This document shows positions 1-8,248 of a stretch of DNA of 64,000 nt, one piece after another. Position 1 is the stretch's first letter. Each line of letters begins with the position of its first letter. A program made the translations under genes and the position numbers. Source of the stretch: Sphaerisporangium sp. Lineage in GTDB: Bacteria > Actinomycetota > Actinomycetes > Streptosporangiales > Streptosporangiaceae. The notes below the pieces were generated by a model. The model was not told the origin of the DNA and did not search any database. It saw nothing but the letters and a program-made list of their open reading frames with translations. The DNA is taken from the NCBI GenBank assembly GCA_025964675.1, contig JAOPYI010000122.1:94992-158991 (forward strand), given 5' to 3'.

Positions 1-24
1 CGCCCTCAAAGGGGCCGGAAGCCG

Positions 25-975
25 TCAGCCCTCGAGGAGGCGCCGGGCCTCGTCCACGTCGCGGCGCATCTGCTCGATGAGCGCCTCGACGGAGTCGAAC
101 TTCAACGTGTCGCGAAGCCGCAGGGCGAAGTCGACGGCGACGTGGGCGCCGTACAGGTCGAGATCGTCACGGTCGAGGGCATACGCCTCGACGGTGCGCT
201 CGACGCCCTCGAAGGTCGGGTTGGTGCCGATGGAGATCGCCGCGGGCCACCGCTGCCCTTCGTACGGCGACGGGGACTGCATGCATCCCAGCCAGCCCGC
301 GTAGACGCCGTCGGCCGGGATGGCCGTGAAGGCGGGTGACTCGACGTTGGCCGTGGGGAAGCCGAGAAGCGCCCTGCCCCGCTGGTGGCCTCGGACGACC
401 ACGCCCTCGACCCGGTGCGGGCGCCCGAGCGCCTCCGCCGCGGCGGCGACGTCGCCGGAGGCCAGGTGCTCACGGACCAGGCTGGACGAGATCGCCTCGC
501 CGTCGCTGACCAGGGGGACACCCTCGGCCGCGAAGTCGTACTTCTCTCCGAGCTGGCGGAGCGTCTCGATGTCACCCGCGGCCTTGTGGCCGAAACGGAA
601 GTTCTCCCCCACCACGACCCCGGCGGCGTGCAGCCGGTCGACGAGCACCGCCTGGACGAACTCGTCGGGGGTCATCTGGGAGAACTCCAGCGTGAACGGC
701 AGCACGCACACCGCGTCGACGCCGAGCGCGCCGAGGAGCTCGGTGCGATGCCGCGCCGTGGTGAGCCGGGGCGGATGGCTCCCCGGCCTCACCACCTCGC
801 CCGGATGGGGGTCGAAGGTGATCACCACGGAGGGAAGGCCCAGCTGGGCCGCCATCGCGACGGCACGTTCGACCATGCGCTGATGACCTTGGTGCACCCC
901 GTCGAACACCCCGATCGTGATGACAGACCTGCCCCAGTCTCCGGGCACGTCGTCGAGTCCGTGCCAGCCCTGCAC
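25..975 (-). CDS. ribF: Bifunctional riboflavin kinase / FAD synthetase
   Basis: This cytoplasmic enzyme of 316 residues phosphorylates riboflavin to FMN and then adenylylates it to FAD. The N-terminal nucleotidyltransferase half shows GVFDGVHQGHQ at residues 22-32 (the HxGH-like site), GENFRFG near 123-129 and ISSSLVR at 162-168. The C-terminal flavokinase half shows LGFPTAN at 204-210 and PADGVYAG at 220-227. Length and domain order are normal for RibF. In actinobacteria ribF usually follows truB directly; here four unrelated genes lie between them. Identification is secure by motif. Confidence 0.96.
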   Translation of the reverse strand: MQGWHGLDDVPGDWGRSVITIGVFDGVHQGHQRMVERAVAMAAQLGLPSVVITFDPHPGEVVRPGSHPPRLTTARHRTELLGALGVDAVCVLPFTLEFSQMTPDEFVQAVLVDRLHAAGVVVGENFRFGHKAAGDIETLRQLGEKYDFAAEGVPLVSDGEAISSSLVREHLASGDVAAAAEALGRPHRVEGVVVRGHQRGRALLGFPTANVESPAFTAIPADGVYAGWLGCMQSPSPYEGQRWPAAISIGTNPTFEGVERTVEAYALDRDDLDLYGAHVAVDFALRLRDTLKFDSVEALIEQMRRDVDEARRLLEG

Positions 976-1178
976 CTCGACCTCGTTCCTGTGCTGATGT
1001 CATCCCTGTGCCGATGATCGCGCCCACCCAAGCCTGCCATGCGGAGCGGTTCTATCCGCACGGGGACGAGGGTAGCCCAGCGGGGGAGGTGGCGGGCGAC
1101 GGGCCCGGCACCGCCCGCGGCGCCGGCAGTTGCCGGTCTCGTCCAGTGGACGCCCGCACCCGCGCCACCAGGCACGGC

Positions 1179-1943
1179 TCACTCGCCCGCACGGCCCGTG
1201 CCGCCGGTGCGCTCGTAGACGTCCTGCTCGAAGTCTTCCAGGAGGCTCTCGCAGGTGGCCAGCCACCGGTCGCACTCGGCCCGTCCGGGGCCGCCGAACC
1301 AGTCTCTGGCCATGACCTTCTCGAACCAGCGCCGGATCTTGTCGAGATCCTGCCTGATCTCCTCCGACTCCTCGAAGGTGTAGTTGTTGCGGAAGCGCTC
1401 GAACTCGATCTCCTTGACGAACTTGGTCTGGCACTCCTCGATGATCTCGGCGTACTCCTTGGCGGCCATGTCCTGGAAGCTCTGGACCAGCGTGAGATCC
1501 TGCTCGCGATCACCGGTCGCGATCGGGAAATAGTAGGAAATGCCGCCCAGCGACTGGATACGTTGCCGGATCTGCCGCAGGTCCTCCTCGATCGTGCCCA
1601 TACGCGGTAAGACGCAGACCGCCTGCTGGAGGTAGAGCCCGCCGAGGCGCTTCAGCTCACGCCAGACGGCCACGCGCACCCGCGACGGCTCGGAGGGCAC
1701 CTTGTAGATCAGCAGAAGCCACGAGTCCGGCACCAGCGCGGACAGATCCGCAGAGCCCGACTGCCCCTCGGCGCCGGTGGAATCACCGGTCTCCGCCGAG
1801 CGGCCGGTCTCGGCCGCACCCCGGGGCTCCGCCGCACCGCCGGCCTCGCGACCGCTGGGCTCGATCGTGTCGCCGGTCTCCACCGAGCGGCCGGTCTCCG
1901 TGGTGCCGCCGGTCTGGGGCGTGGGACGGGCCGATGGACTCAT
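1179..1943 (-). CDS. ChrB-like protein with disordered repeat N-terminus
   Basis: The 254-residue product begins with about 65 Ser/Thr/Gly/Glu-rich residues containing imperfect repeats (ETGRSVETGD and ETGRSAETGD). A conserved globular part follows from about residue 73 (DSWLLLIYKVPSEPSRVRVA), with a charged helical C-terminus. The core resembles the N-terminal domain of ChrB, which elsewhere regulates chromate resistance. No chrA transporter or ChrB C-terminal domain is present, so a chromate role is not supported. I chose the ATG at 1943 because a clear GAGGAG ribosome site precedes it; an open frame continues to 2054 without such a site. Confidence 0.7.
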   Translation of the reverse strand: MSPSARPTPQTGGTTETGRSVETGDTIEPSGREAGGAAEPRGAAETGRSAETGDSTGAEGQSGSADLSALVPDSWLLLIYKVPSEPSRVRVAVWRELKRLGGLYLQQAVCVLPRMGTIEEDLRQIRQRIQSLGGISYYFPIATGDREQDLTLVQSFQDMAAKEYAEIIEECQTKFVKEIEFERFRNNYTFEESEEIRQDLDKIRRWFEKVMARDWFGGPGRAECDRWLATCESLLEDFEQDVYERTGGTGRAGE

Positions 1944-2112
1944 GCGAACTCCTCGTAGCGGGCTTCCCCCGGCCTGCTGTGGCGATCTCCACCCTACCGT
2001 CCACCCTGCCCGTCCCCGATTTCTCGCGCCCCACCCCGGTACGGCCCGCGCCACACTTCGTGCGGCCTTCGCACCCGGCCGTACTGGCAGATGGCCCGAT
2101 AGCCCGATGCGG

Positions 2113-3225
2113 TCAGAGGGACGCCTTCAGCCCGGAGCCGCACAGCGGGGCCACGACATCGCCCTCGACGAACGGGGACCCTTCGGCACGCAACCGGCGC
2201 ACGGCCGCGTACGCGACGGCGCCCGTAGGCTCGACCCACAGCCCCCGTGCGGCCAGGGCGGCGTGTGATCGCGCGATCTCGTCCTCCGACACGGTCACCA
2301 CCGACCCGCCCGTCTCCCGGACGATCTCCAGCATGCGGGCACCCCGAGCAGGTGCGGCGATGGCGATCCCCTCGGCGACGGTCGCCTCCGGCAGCACCGG
2401 CTCCACGTGGTGGCTCCCCGCCGCGAACGCCGAGGCCACCGGAGAGCAACGCTCCGCCTGTACTGCCACGATGCGCGGCAGGCGATCGATGAGCCCGGCG
2501 GCGCGGAGCCCGGCGAATCCGAGGTACGCGCCGAGCACCAGCGTGCCGTTGCCCGCCGGCAGGACCAGCGTGGCGGGAGCGACCTCGCCGAGCTGCTCGA
2601 ACACCTCAAGGGCGTAGGTCTTGGTGCCTTCGTAGAAGTAGGGGTTGTAGACGTGGCTGGCGTAGAAGGCGCCGGTCGCGTCCACCCGCTCGGCGGCGGC
2701 CTTGGCGGTGTCCTCCCGGGAGCCGTCGACCACCGTGACCCGCGAGCCGTGCCCCCGTATCTGATGCAGCTTCTTCTCGCTCGTGCCGGACGGTACGAAG
2801 ATCTCGGCGGCGAGACCCGCGCGGGCCGCGTACGCCGCCACCGCCGTGCCGGCGTTGCCGCTGCTGTCGGCGACCAGCCGCGTGGCGCCGAGCAGACGGG
2901 CGAGGGTCACCAGCATGACCGCGCCCCTGTCCTTGAAGGAGCCCGTGGGAGAGGCGTACTCGATCTTGAGGCGCACCCCGCTCTCGTCGCCGTCCAGGGA
3001 GGCCTCGACCAGCGGGGTCATGCCCTCGCCGAGGCTGAGCGCGCGGCCGGGGACCGGGATGGCGTCCTCGTAGCGCCACAGGGAATGGTCCCCCGGCCGG
3101 GGGTTCCAGGTGAGGGCGACGGGTGGGAGCTCAAGAAGACCGCCGCAGTCACACCGCCACCGCTCCACGGAGGGGGCGTAGGAGCGCCCGCAGGAGCACT
3201 CGTAGCTCGGGAGGTCAGGCACCAT
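2113..3225 (-). CDS. Threonine synthase-like PLP-dependent enzyme
   Basis: This 370-residue fold-type II PLP enzyme resembles threonine synthase, which converts O-phosphohomoserine to threonine. An N-terminal zinc-ribbon-like element has Cys10/Cys12 and Cys25/Cys27. PTGSFKDRG gives the PLP lysine at about residue 98, and SSGNAG at 121-126 binds the cofactor phosphate. It is not next to hom or thrB, so it may be a paralogue or another PLP lyase. Its 5' flank carries four GACATGTC palindromes (listed separately). The ATG at 3225 is preceded only by a weak AAAGG site. Confidence 0.8.
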   Translation of the reverse strand: MVPDLPSYECSCGRSYAPSVERWRCDCGGLLELPPVALTWNPRPGDHSLWRYEDAIPVPGRALSLGEGMTPLVEASLDGDESGVRLKIEYASPTGSFKDRGAVMLVTLARLLGATRLVADSSGNAGTAVAAYAARAGLAAEIFVPSGTSEKKLHQIRGHGSRVTVVDGSREDTAKAAAERVDATGAFYASHVYNPYFYEGTKTYALEVFEQLGEVAPATLVLPAGNGTLVLGAYLGFAGLRAAGLIDRLPRIVAVQAERCSPVASAFAAGSHHVEPVLPEATVAEGIAIAAPARGARMLEIVRETGGSVVTVSEDEIARSHAALAARGLWVEPTGAVAYAAVRRLRAEGSPFVEGDVVAPLCGSGLKASL

Positions 3226-3245
3226 GGGGACCTTTCAGCCGTTCC

Positions 3246-3350
3246 GGCGACATGTCGATGTACGCAGGCTGTGCCAGGTGACATGTCGGTGTACGCAGCT
3301 CTGCCGGTGACATGCCCTGGTACAAAACTTTTCCCAGTGACATGTCTGGA
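3246..3350. repeat. Four-copy GACATGTC palindrome array upstream of the PLP gene
   Basis: Four units of 29-31 bp are seen, each built around GACATGTC (3249-3256, 3280-3287, 3339-3346) or GACATGCC (3309-3316). In the first three units GTAC follows three bases later. The spacing is close to three helical turns, as expected for cooperative operator sites. The array lies about 25-125 bp upstream of the ATG at 3225, a natural regulatory position. No regulator is known for it; the function is inference. Confidence 0.6.
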
Positions 3351-3390
3351 TAGGCGACGTGACCACGATAGACGGGTCACCAGACCCGTC

Positions 3391-4362
3391 CTACCGGAGG
3401 TCCAGGACGTCCGGTTCGGTCTGGGCCGTCCCCTTCCGGCGCCGCCGCTGCCGGACGGCGAGTACGGCAAGGAGCAGGGCCAGCAGGCCGAGCGTGACCA
3501 GGGCCATCGGCAGCAAGGGAACGTCCGGGCCCGGATCGGCTTTCACGGCCCTGCCGGCGCCGTGAGCGGGGAAGGTGATGGTGGCGGTCGCCGACCGCCT
3601 GACCCGGCCGCTGTTCAGTGTCAGGTGCGCCTTCCAGGGACCGGCGGGGATCAGACGGTCCAGCGTGATCGTCACCGGTCCGGTGTCGCCCGGGGCCAGC
3701 GTGGTGCCGGGCGTCGCCTGGAACGGCCCCGCCCTCAGCGAGCCGGGGCCGTCCGAGAGCGTCAGCGTTCCGTTCATGTCGATCGCGCGCCGGCCGGTGT
3801 TGTGGACCCGGGCGGCCACCACGGGGCGTCCGTCGTCGGCGCGTTCGGGGGTCATCGCCTCGATCCGGAAGTCCGACGGTGGCTCGCCGCCGGGGCCGAC
3901 ATCCAGATAGACACGGATCCCGACCCGGTGGACGACGGCCACGTTGTGCGAGCCGTCCGCCTGCGCGACCACCTGGGCCCAGAGGACGGCGTACCGCTCC
4001 CCGGCTTGCACCCGCCGAGGCACGTCGATCATGGCTCGCACCTGTGCTTTGCCCCGGGGCGGGAGGTCAAGACTGGGCCGGTCGACGGACATCCAGCTCG
4101 ACAGCTCGTTCGCGGTGCGGCCGGCGGCGAACCCGAACGTACCGCCGTGAATTTCCGCCGCGGCGGGATAGATCTCGGTGTGCAGCGGCCTATCGGATGT
4201 GTTGTTCAGCTCGACGCGCCGGCGGATGACGGTACCGGGCGCGAGATGGTCGACGATGTAGGTGTGCGCCCGGGGATCGTCACGGCGGTCGACAGGGGCC
4301 TCGAGCAGCCGGATCTCGAAGCGGCCCCGCTGAGGATCGTCCGCACTCGCGTGCCGGCTCAC
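3391..4362 (-). CDS. DUF916-like secreted surface protein with C-terminal TM helix
   Basis: The product resembles the peptidoglycan-binding DUF916/WxL-associated proteins of Gram-positive surfaces: beta-rich domains over about residues 25-265, then a hydrophobic helix (LLPMALVTLGLLALLLAV) and a basic cytoplasmic tail. The listed GTG start at 4362 omits an obvious export signal. The same frame continues upstream to 4479 and encodes RARLLVALTLLITLWNGIV, but no normal start lies in that frame. The ATG at 4478, overlapping the preceding stop as ATGA, is one base out of frame and terminates after nine codons. A one-base indel near 4470-4475 or an unusual start is therefore likely. It forms a pair with the WxL-like gene upstream. 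Confidence 0.65.
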   Translation of the reverse strand: MSRHASADDPQRGRFEIRLLEAPVDRRDDPRAHTYIVDHLAPGTVIRRRVELNNTSDRPLHTEIYPAAAEIHGGTFGFAAGRTANELSSWMSVDRPSLDLPPRGKAQVRAMIDVPRRVQAGERYAVLWAQVVAQADGSHNVAVVHRVGIRVYLDVGPGGEPPSDFRIEAMTPERADDGRPVVAARVHNTGRRAIDMNGTLTLSDGPGSLRAGPFQATPGTTLAPGDTGPVTITLDRLIPAGPWKAHLTLNSGRVRRSATATITFPAHGAGRAVKADPGPDVPLLPMALVTLGLLALLLAVLAVRQRRRRKGTAQTEPDVLDLR

Positions 4363-4474
4363 CCGGGGCGGGGTGGCGTCCGCACTCGCGTGCCCGCCTG
4401 CCCCGCCCGTTATGGAGACGATGCCGTTCCAGAGTGTGATCAGCAGCGTCAGTGCGACCAGTAGCCGCGCCCGG

Positions 4475-5023
4475 TCATGGTGCGACCGAATGTGTCACCG
4501 TCCCGGTGTAGAGGCCGCCGACGGCGGCGGCCGGAACCGCGACCACCAGCGTCGGGTTCCAGGTCGCGGAGTTGTTGCCGACACCGGCCGACAGCGAGAA
4601 CGCCGTGCGGGGAATGCTCAGAGACTGTGCCGCCGCCGCGGTGACCTGCCCCGGGGTGAAGACGCCTACGCCGGTCGTCACGGTGGCCGGTCCCGACCAG
4701 TAGGACACGTCGGCCTTGGGGATCGTCTCGGCGGCCGACGCGCCGCCCGTGGTGAAGTCCGTGGACGACACCGTCGCCGTCCACGTGGCGACGAGCATGG
4801 CGCGGGCGTCGGTGACGTTCACCAGCCCCATTTGCCCGCTGATCGTGGCGCCGGGCGACCCGCTGCCGAGGTTCACCGGCGCGGGCACCGTGATCGACAG
4901 AGCGCCGGCTGCGACGGTGAACGTCACGGTGGTGCCTCCGGTGGTGTCCGCGACCGCCGCGTGCGGGACGGCCAGCACCAGGGCGCTTACCGCACCCGCC
5001 ATTGCAAGTCCGATACGACGCAC
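4475..5023 (-). CDS. WxL-like secreted surface protein
   Basis: This exported protein of about 182 residues starts at GTG 5023 behind a good GGAGG site, giving the signal peptide RRIGLAMAGAVSALVLAVP. The mature part is Thr/Val/Ala-rich and beta-type, ending with TLVVAVPAAAVGGLYTGTVT, the kind of terminal strand seen in WxL-domain proteins that bind peptidoglycan. The companion DUF916-like gene follows with overlapping stop and start, so the two probably form a surface complex. No sortase motif is visible. Family assignment rests on overall pattern and gene pairing. Confidence 0.6.
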   Translation of the reverse strand: MRRIGLAMAGAVSALVLAVPHAAVADTTGGTTVTFTVAAGALSITVPAPVNLGSGSPGATISGQMGLVNVTDARAMLVATWTATVSSTDFTTGGASAAETIPKADVSYWSGPATVTTGVGVFTPGQVTAAAAQSLSIPRTAFSLSAGVGNNSATWNPTLVVAVPAAAVGGLYTGTVTHSVAP

Positions 5024-5266
5024 AGTTCCTCCATTTGCGACATCGACTGTCGTTTTAAGACGTCGACAGATCAGTGAGACGACGGGAGAAGTGGTCGCCG
5101 GGGACGCGGGCACATGTGATGACCTTATGAGGCCGATCAGTTACGCACGGCAAAAATCGCCGAGCAAGATCGCAAACTGCGGACATGGTTCATCGCATGT
5201 CCGGCACGACGGGAACGGTCGCGACGGGTCCGATCAGGAAACGAGGACCGCGCGGGGCTCGCGGGC

Positions 5267-6214
5267 TCAGGGAACGAAGACGGCGAGGGGCTTGACGGCG
5301 CTGCCCTGCTCCTCGACGAGCGCCAGCAAGGTGCCGTCCGGGCCGAAGACGCCGATGGGCCCGCTTCCGAGACCAGCGGAGGGCAGCCGCCCGCCGTGGG
5401 CGACGAGCCTGGCCTGGTCCTCCGACACGTCCATGCGGGGGAAGGCCGCCGCCACCGCGTCGGCCATCGGAAGGATCACGCAGTCGTCCGCGAGCTGCTC
5501 GATCGTGCGCGCGACCGACAGGTCGTACGGCCCGACGCGGGTGCGGCGCAGGCCCGTCAGGTGGCCTCCGACGCCCAGCGCCGCCCCGAGGTCGCGGGCC
5601 AGCGAGCGGATGTACGTGCCGCTGGAGCAGCTCACCGAGGCCTCCACCTCGACGGCGTCCCCCGCGCGGCGGATGCCGGCTATCTCGAACGCGTGGACGG
5701 TCACCGGGCGGGCCGGGAGCGCGACCTCCTCGCCTGCCCTGGCCCGCTTGTAGGCACGCTCGCCGTTCACCTTGATGGCGCTGACCTGCGGGGGGACTTG
5801 CATGATCGGGCCGGTGAGCGCGGCCACGCCCGCGCGGATCGCCTCGTCGGTCACGTGGGAGGCCGGGGTCTCGGTGAGGACCTCGCCCTCGGCGTCGTCG
5901 GTGTTGGTGGTCACCCCGAGGCGCATCGTGGCGTCGTAGCCCTTAACCGTGAGTGCCAGGTGTCCGAGCAGCCGGGTGGCCTTCTCGACACCGATCACCA
6001 GCACGCCGGTGGCCATGGGGTCGAGGGTGCCGGCGTGGCCGACCCTGCGCGTGCCGGCCAGGCGCCGCATCTTGCCGACCACGTCGTGGGAGGTCCAGCC
6101 GGCGGGCTTGTCCACGATGACCAGCCCGCTGGGCGGCGCCGGCCGCTTCGCGCGCGTGGTCCCGTTCGCGGGAACCCCGGCCGTACCGCCTGTCTCGCTG
6201 CCCGCCGTACTCAT
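5267..6214 (-). CDS. truB: tRNA pseudouridine(55) synthase
   Basis: TruB isomerises U55 of the T-loop of tRNAs in the cytoplasm. The 315-residue product has a disordered N-terminus of about 27 residues, then the catalytic motif AGTLDPMATGVL at 61-72 with nucleophile Asp65, the KGYDATMRLGV segment and a C-terminal PUA-like end. It follows nrnA (6261-7292) by 46 bp in the translation superoperon. Assignment is secure. Confidence 0.96.
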   Translation of the reverse strand: MSTAGSETGGTAGVPANGTTRAKRPAPPSGLVIVDKPAGWTSHDVVGKMRRLAGTRRVGHAGTLDPMATGVLVIGVEKATRLLGHLALTVKGYDATMRLGVTTNTDDAEGEVLTETPASHVTDEAIRAGVAALTGPIMQVPPQVSAIKVNGERAYKRARAGEEVALPARPVTVHAFEIAGIRRAGDAVEVEASVSCSSGTYIRSLARDLGAALGVGGHLTGLRRTRVGPYDLSVARTIEQLADDCVILPMADAVAAAFPRMDVSEDQARLVAHGGRLPSAGLGSGPIGVFGPDGTLLALVEEQGSAVKPLAVFVP

Positions 6215-6260
6215 CGGAACATCCTCGAAACGCTCGTCGGCACGCCACCGAAAGGGAAGA

Positions 6261-7292
6261 TCACGCCGAGGGCCCGATCAGCGAGCGGAACCTCGCGATG
6301 GTCTCCTCGAGTGAGTCGTGCGAGGTGAAGCCGGCCGCCCGGACGTGGCCGCCGCCGCCCAGTGCCGTGCAGGCGCGGCCGACGTCCACCTGGCCCTTGG
6401 AGCGCGTGGAGACCTGCCAGGCGCCCTCGTCGTCCTCCTTGAGCACCACCGCGACGTCAGACTCGTCGCTGCGGCGGATCACGTCGATGATCCCCTCGCA
6501 CTCGTCGTACGGCAGGCAGTACGCGGCACGGTCGGCCCGGGGCACGAAGGTCCATACCATGCCGAGGCCACCGGCGGCCTGCTGGTCCAGCGTGGCACGC
6601 TCCAGGGCCGCCCCGAGCAGCTTGAGATACGCGAAGGGGGAACGGTCCCACACCTCGCGGGCGATCTCGTCGGTGCGCAGGCCGGTCGCGACCAGGCGGG
6701 CCGCCATCTCGTGCACGGCGGGCGTGGTGGAGGCGTGCCGGAACGACCCGGTGTCGGTGACCAGGCCGGTGTAGAGGCAGGTGGCGATGTCACGGTCGAT
6801 CTCGAGGCCGAGCCGCGCCATCAGCTCCTCCACCAGCATGGAAGTCGAGGCGGCGGAGGGGTCGACGAGCGGCAGGGTGCCGAACCCGGTGTTGGAGGGG
6901 TGGTGATCCATGACGATCAGCTCGCGGGCCTTGCCGGCGTTCGGGGCCAGCAGGCCGAGACGGTCGACCGTCGGCGCGTCGAAACTGATCATCAGCGCCG
7001 GCTCGGCGGGGTACCGCGCGGGTTCGACCAGCAGATCTTGGCCGGGCAGGAAGCTGAGCATGCGCGGCACCGAGAAACGGCGGTCGCCGAACGACGCCGT
7101 CACCCGCTTGCCGGCGCGCCGCAGCGCCATGCCGAGCCCAAGCATCGAGCCGAGTGCGTCGCCGTCGGGGGTGACGTGGCAGACAAGCGCGACCTCGCCG
7201 GCGTCCCGGACCAGCTCGACGGCTCGCCGCCAGTCTGCCTCCCGCACCCCGTATGCGGGAGGCTGGGTCTGAGGTCGTACGCCGGAAGTCAC
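6261..7292 (-). CDS. nrnA: DHH/DHHA1 phosphoesterase (NrnA-like nanoRNase / pAp phosphatase)
   Basis: The 343-residue DHH-family enzyme is expected to degrade short oligoribonucleotides and/or 3'-phosphoadenosine 5'-phosphate. Motifs in order: [11 protein letters not shown] at 39-49, FDAP at 104-107, MDHHPSN at 128-134 and the DHHA1 glycine motif [10 protein letters not shown] at 312-321. The start overlaps the rbfA stop by four bases (ATGA, 7289-7292), indicating translational coupling. This position between rbfA and truB is conserved in actinobacteria. Confidence 0.92.
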   Translation of the reverse strand: MTSGVRPQTQPPAYGVREADWRRAVELVRDAGEVALVCHVTPDGDALGSMLGLGMALRRAGKRVTASFGDRRFSVPRMLSFLPGQDLLVEPARYPAEPALMISFDAPTVDRLGLLAPNAGKARELIVMDHHPSNTGFGTLPLVDPSAASTSMLVEELMARLGLEIDRDIATCLYTGLVTDTGSFRHASTTPAVHEMAARLVATGLRTDEIAREVWDRSPFAYLKLLGAALERATLDQQAAGGLGMVWTFVPRADRAAYCLPYDECEGIIDVIRRSDESDVAVVLKEDDEGAWQVSTRSKGQVDVGRACTALGGGGHVRAAGFTSHDSLEETIARFRSLIGPSA

Positions 7293-7789
7293 TGGGCGGA
7301 ACGCCCTGCCCGGTCGGACGACTCGGCGCCGATGTCTCCTGACAGCAGATCGTCGTCGGCCTCGAGGTCCTCGTCGCCGGGCTTGCGGTACGGGTCGGGC
7401 TCGCCCGCGTGCACGGCGCCCTCGGCCTTCTTGGCGATCTCCTCGTCGCGCGCCCTGACCTCGGCGAGCAGGCCGTCGAGGTGGCGGGCGTTGTCCGGCA
7501 GCGGGTCGTGGCTGAACGTCAGCGTCGGCGTGTGCCGCACGCCGGTCTGGCGCCCCACCTCCGAACGGATGACGCCCTTGGCGCTCTCAAGGGCGGCGGC
7601 GGTGTCGGCCCGCTCGGCCTCGGAGCCGAACACGGTGTAGAACACCGTCGCGTCACGGAGGTCGCCGGTGATCTTGGTATCGGTCACCGTCACGAAGCCG
7701 AGGCGTGGATCCTTGATCCGGCGCTCCAGCATCTCGGCGACAATCTGCTGGATGCGGTCCGCAAGTTTACGGGCGCGTGCTGCGTCCAC
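7289..7789 (-). CDS. rbfA: 30S ribosome-binding factor A
   Basis: RbfA assists late 30S maturation by binding helix 1 of 16S rRNA. The 166-residue protein shows [20 protein letters not shown] and the KH-like core TVFYTVFG, then an acidic, low-complexity C-terminal tail typical of actinobacterial forms. The GTG start at 7789 follows a GAGGGGGA site. It is coupled to nrnA and lies between the DUF503 gene and nrnA. Confidence 0.95.
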   Translation of the reverse strand: MDAARARKLADRIQQIVAEMLERRIKDPRLGFVTVTDTKITGDLRDATVFYTVFGSEAERADTAAALESAKGVIRSEVGRQTGVRHTPTLTFSHDPLPDNARHLDGLLAEVRARDEEIAKKAEGAVHAGEPDPYRKPGDEDLEADDDLLSGDIGAESSDRAGRSAQ

Positions 7790-7861
7790 GATCGCGCTCC
7801 CCCTCTATTGCTCGCTTTACTCGCTCAACGGCCCACGGGACAGGTGACTTCCCGCGGACCC

Positions 7862-8161
7862 CTAATCTTCGTCCTCGGTGAAGAGTCGTCGCCTCGCGGA
7901 CAGCACCTCGATCTCCGGATGGAAGGCGATCAGCCGCTCGCAGGCTTCCAGCACCTCGCCACAGTTGGCGGCCGTCGCGGACACCGCGGCGACGCCGATC
8001 TCGGTGCGGCGGTGGAGGTCCAGATGGCCGGTCTCGGCCACCGCGACCGCCGGGAACCGGCGACGCACCTCGGCGATGAGGGGACGTATCACAGAACGCT
8101 TCTGCTTCAGCGAATGCACGTCGCCGAGCAGGATGTCCAAAGTCAGAGCACCTATGTACAT
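7862..8161 (-). CDS. DUF503 (YlxP-family) small protein
   Basis: This 99-residue protein carries the DUF503 signature: MYIGALTLDILLGDVHSLKQ and KRSVIRPLIAEVRRRF. The family sits between infB and rbfA in many Gram-positive genomes; its biochemical function is not established, though the context suggests a role in ribosome assembly. It is separated from infB by 87 bp carrying a strong hairpin. Confidence 0.88.
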   Translation of the reverse strand: MYIGALTLDILLGDVHSLKQKRSVIRPLIAEVRRRFPAVAVAETGHLDLHRRTEIGVAAVSATAANCGEVLEACERLIAFHPEIEVLSARRRLFTEDED

Positions 8162-8197
8162 GGCTGTCGCCGCGATCCCGGTGCGAAGGAAGGCGGG

Positions 8198-8226
8198 GGT
8201 GTCCGTGGGGCGAACCCACGGACACC
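8198..8226 (-). terminator. Hairpin between infB and the DUF503 gene
   Basis: A perfect 12-bp stem (GGTGTCCGTGGG / CCCACGGACACC) with the loop GCGAA lies just after the infB stop. There is no U tract, so it may act as a partial terminator, processing site or mRNA 3' stabiliser inside the superoperon. Confidence 0.65.
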
Positions 8227-8248
8227 GCCGCCGTACTGCTTCGCACTG

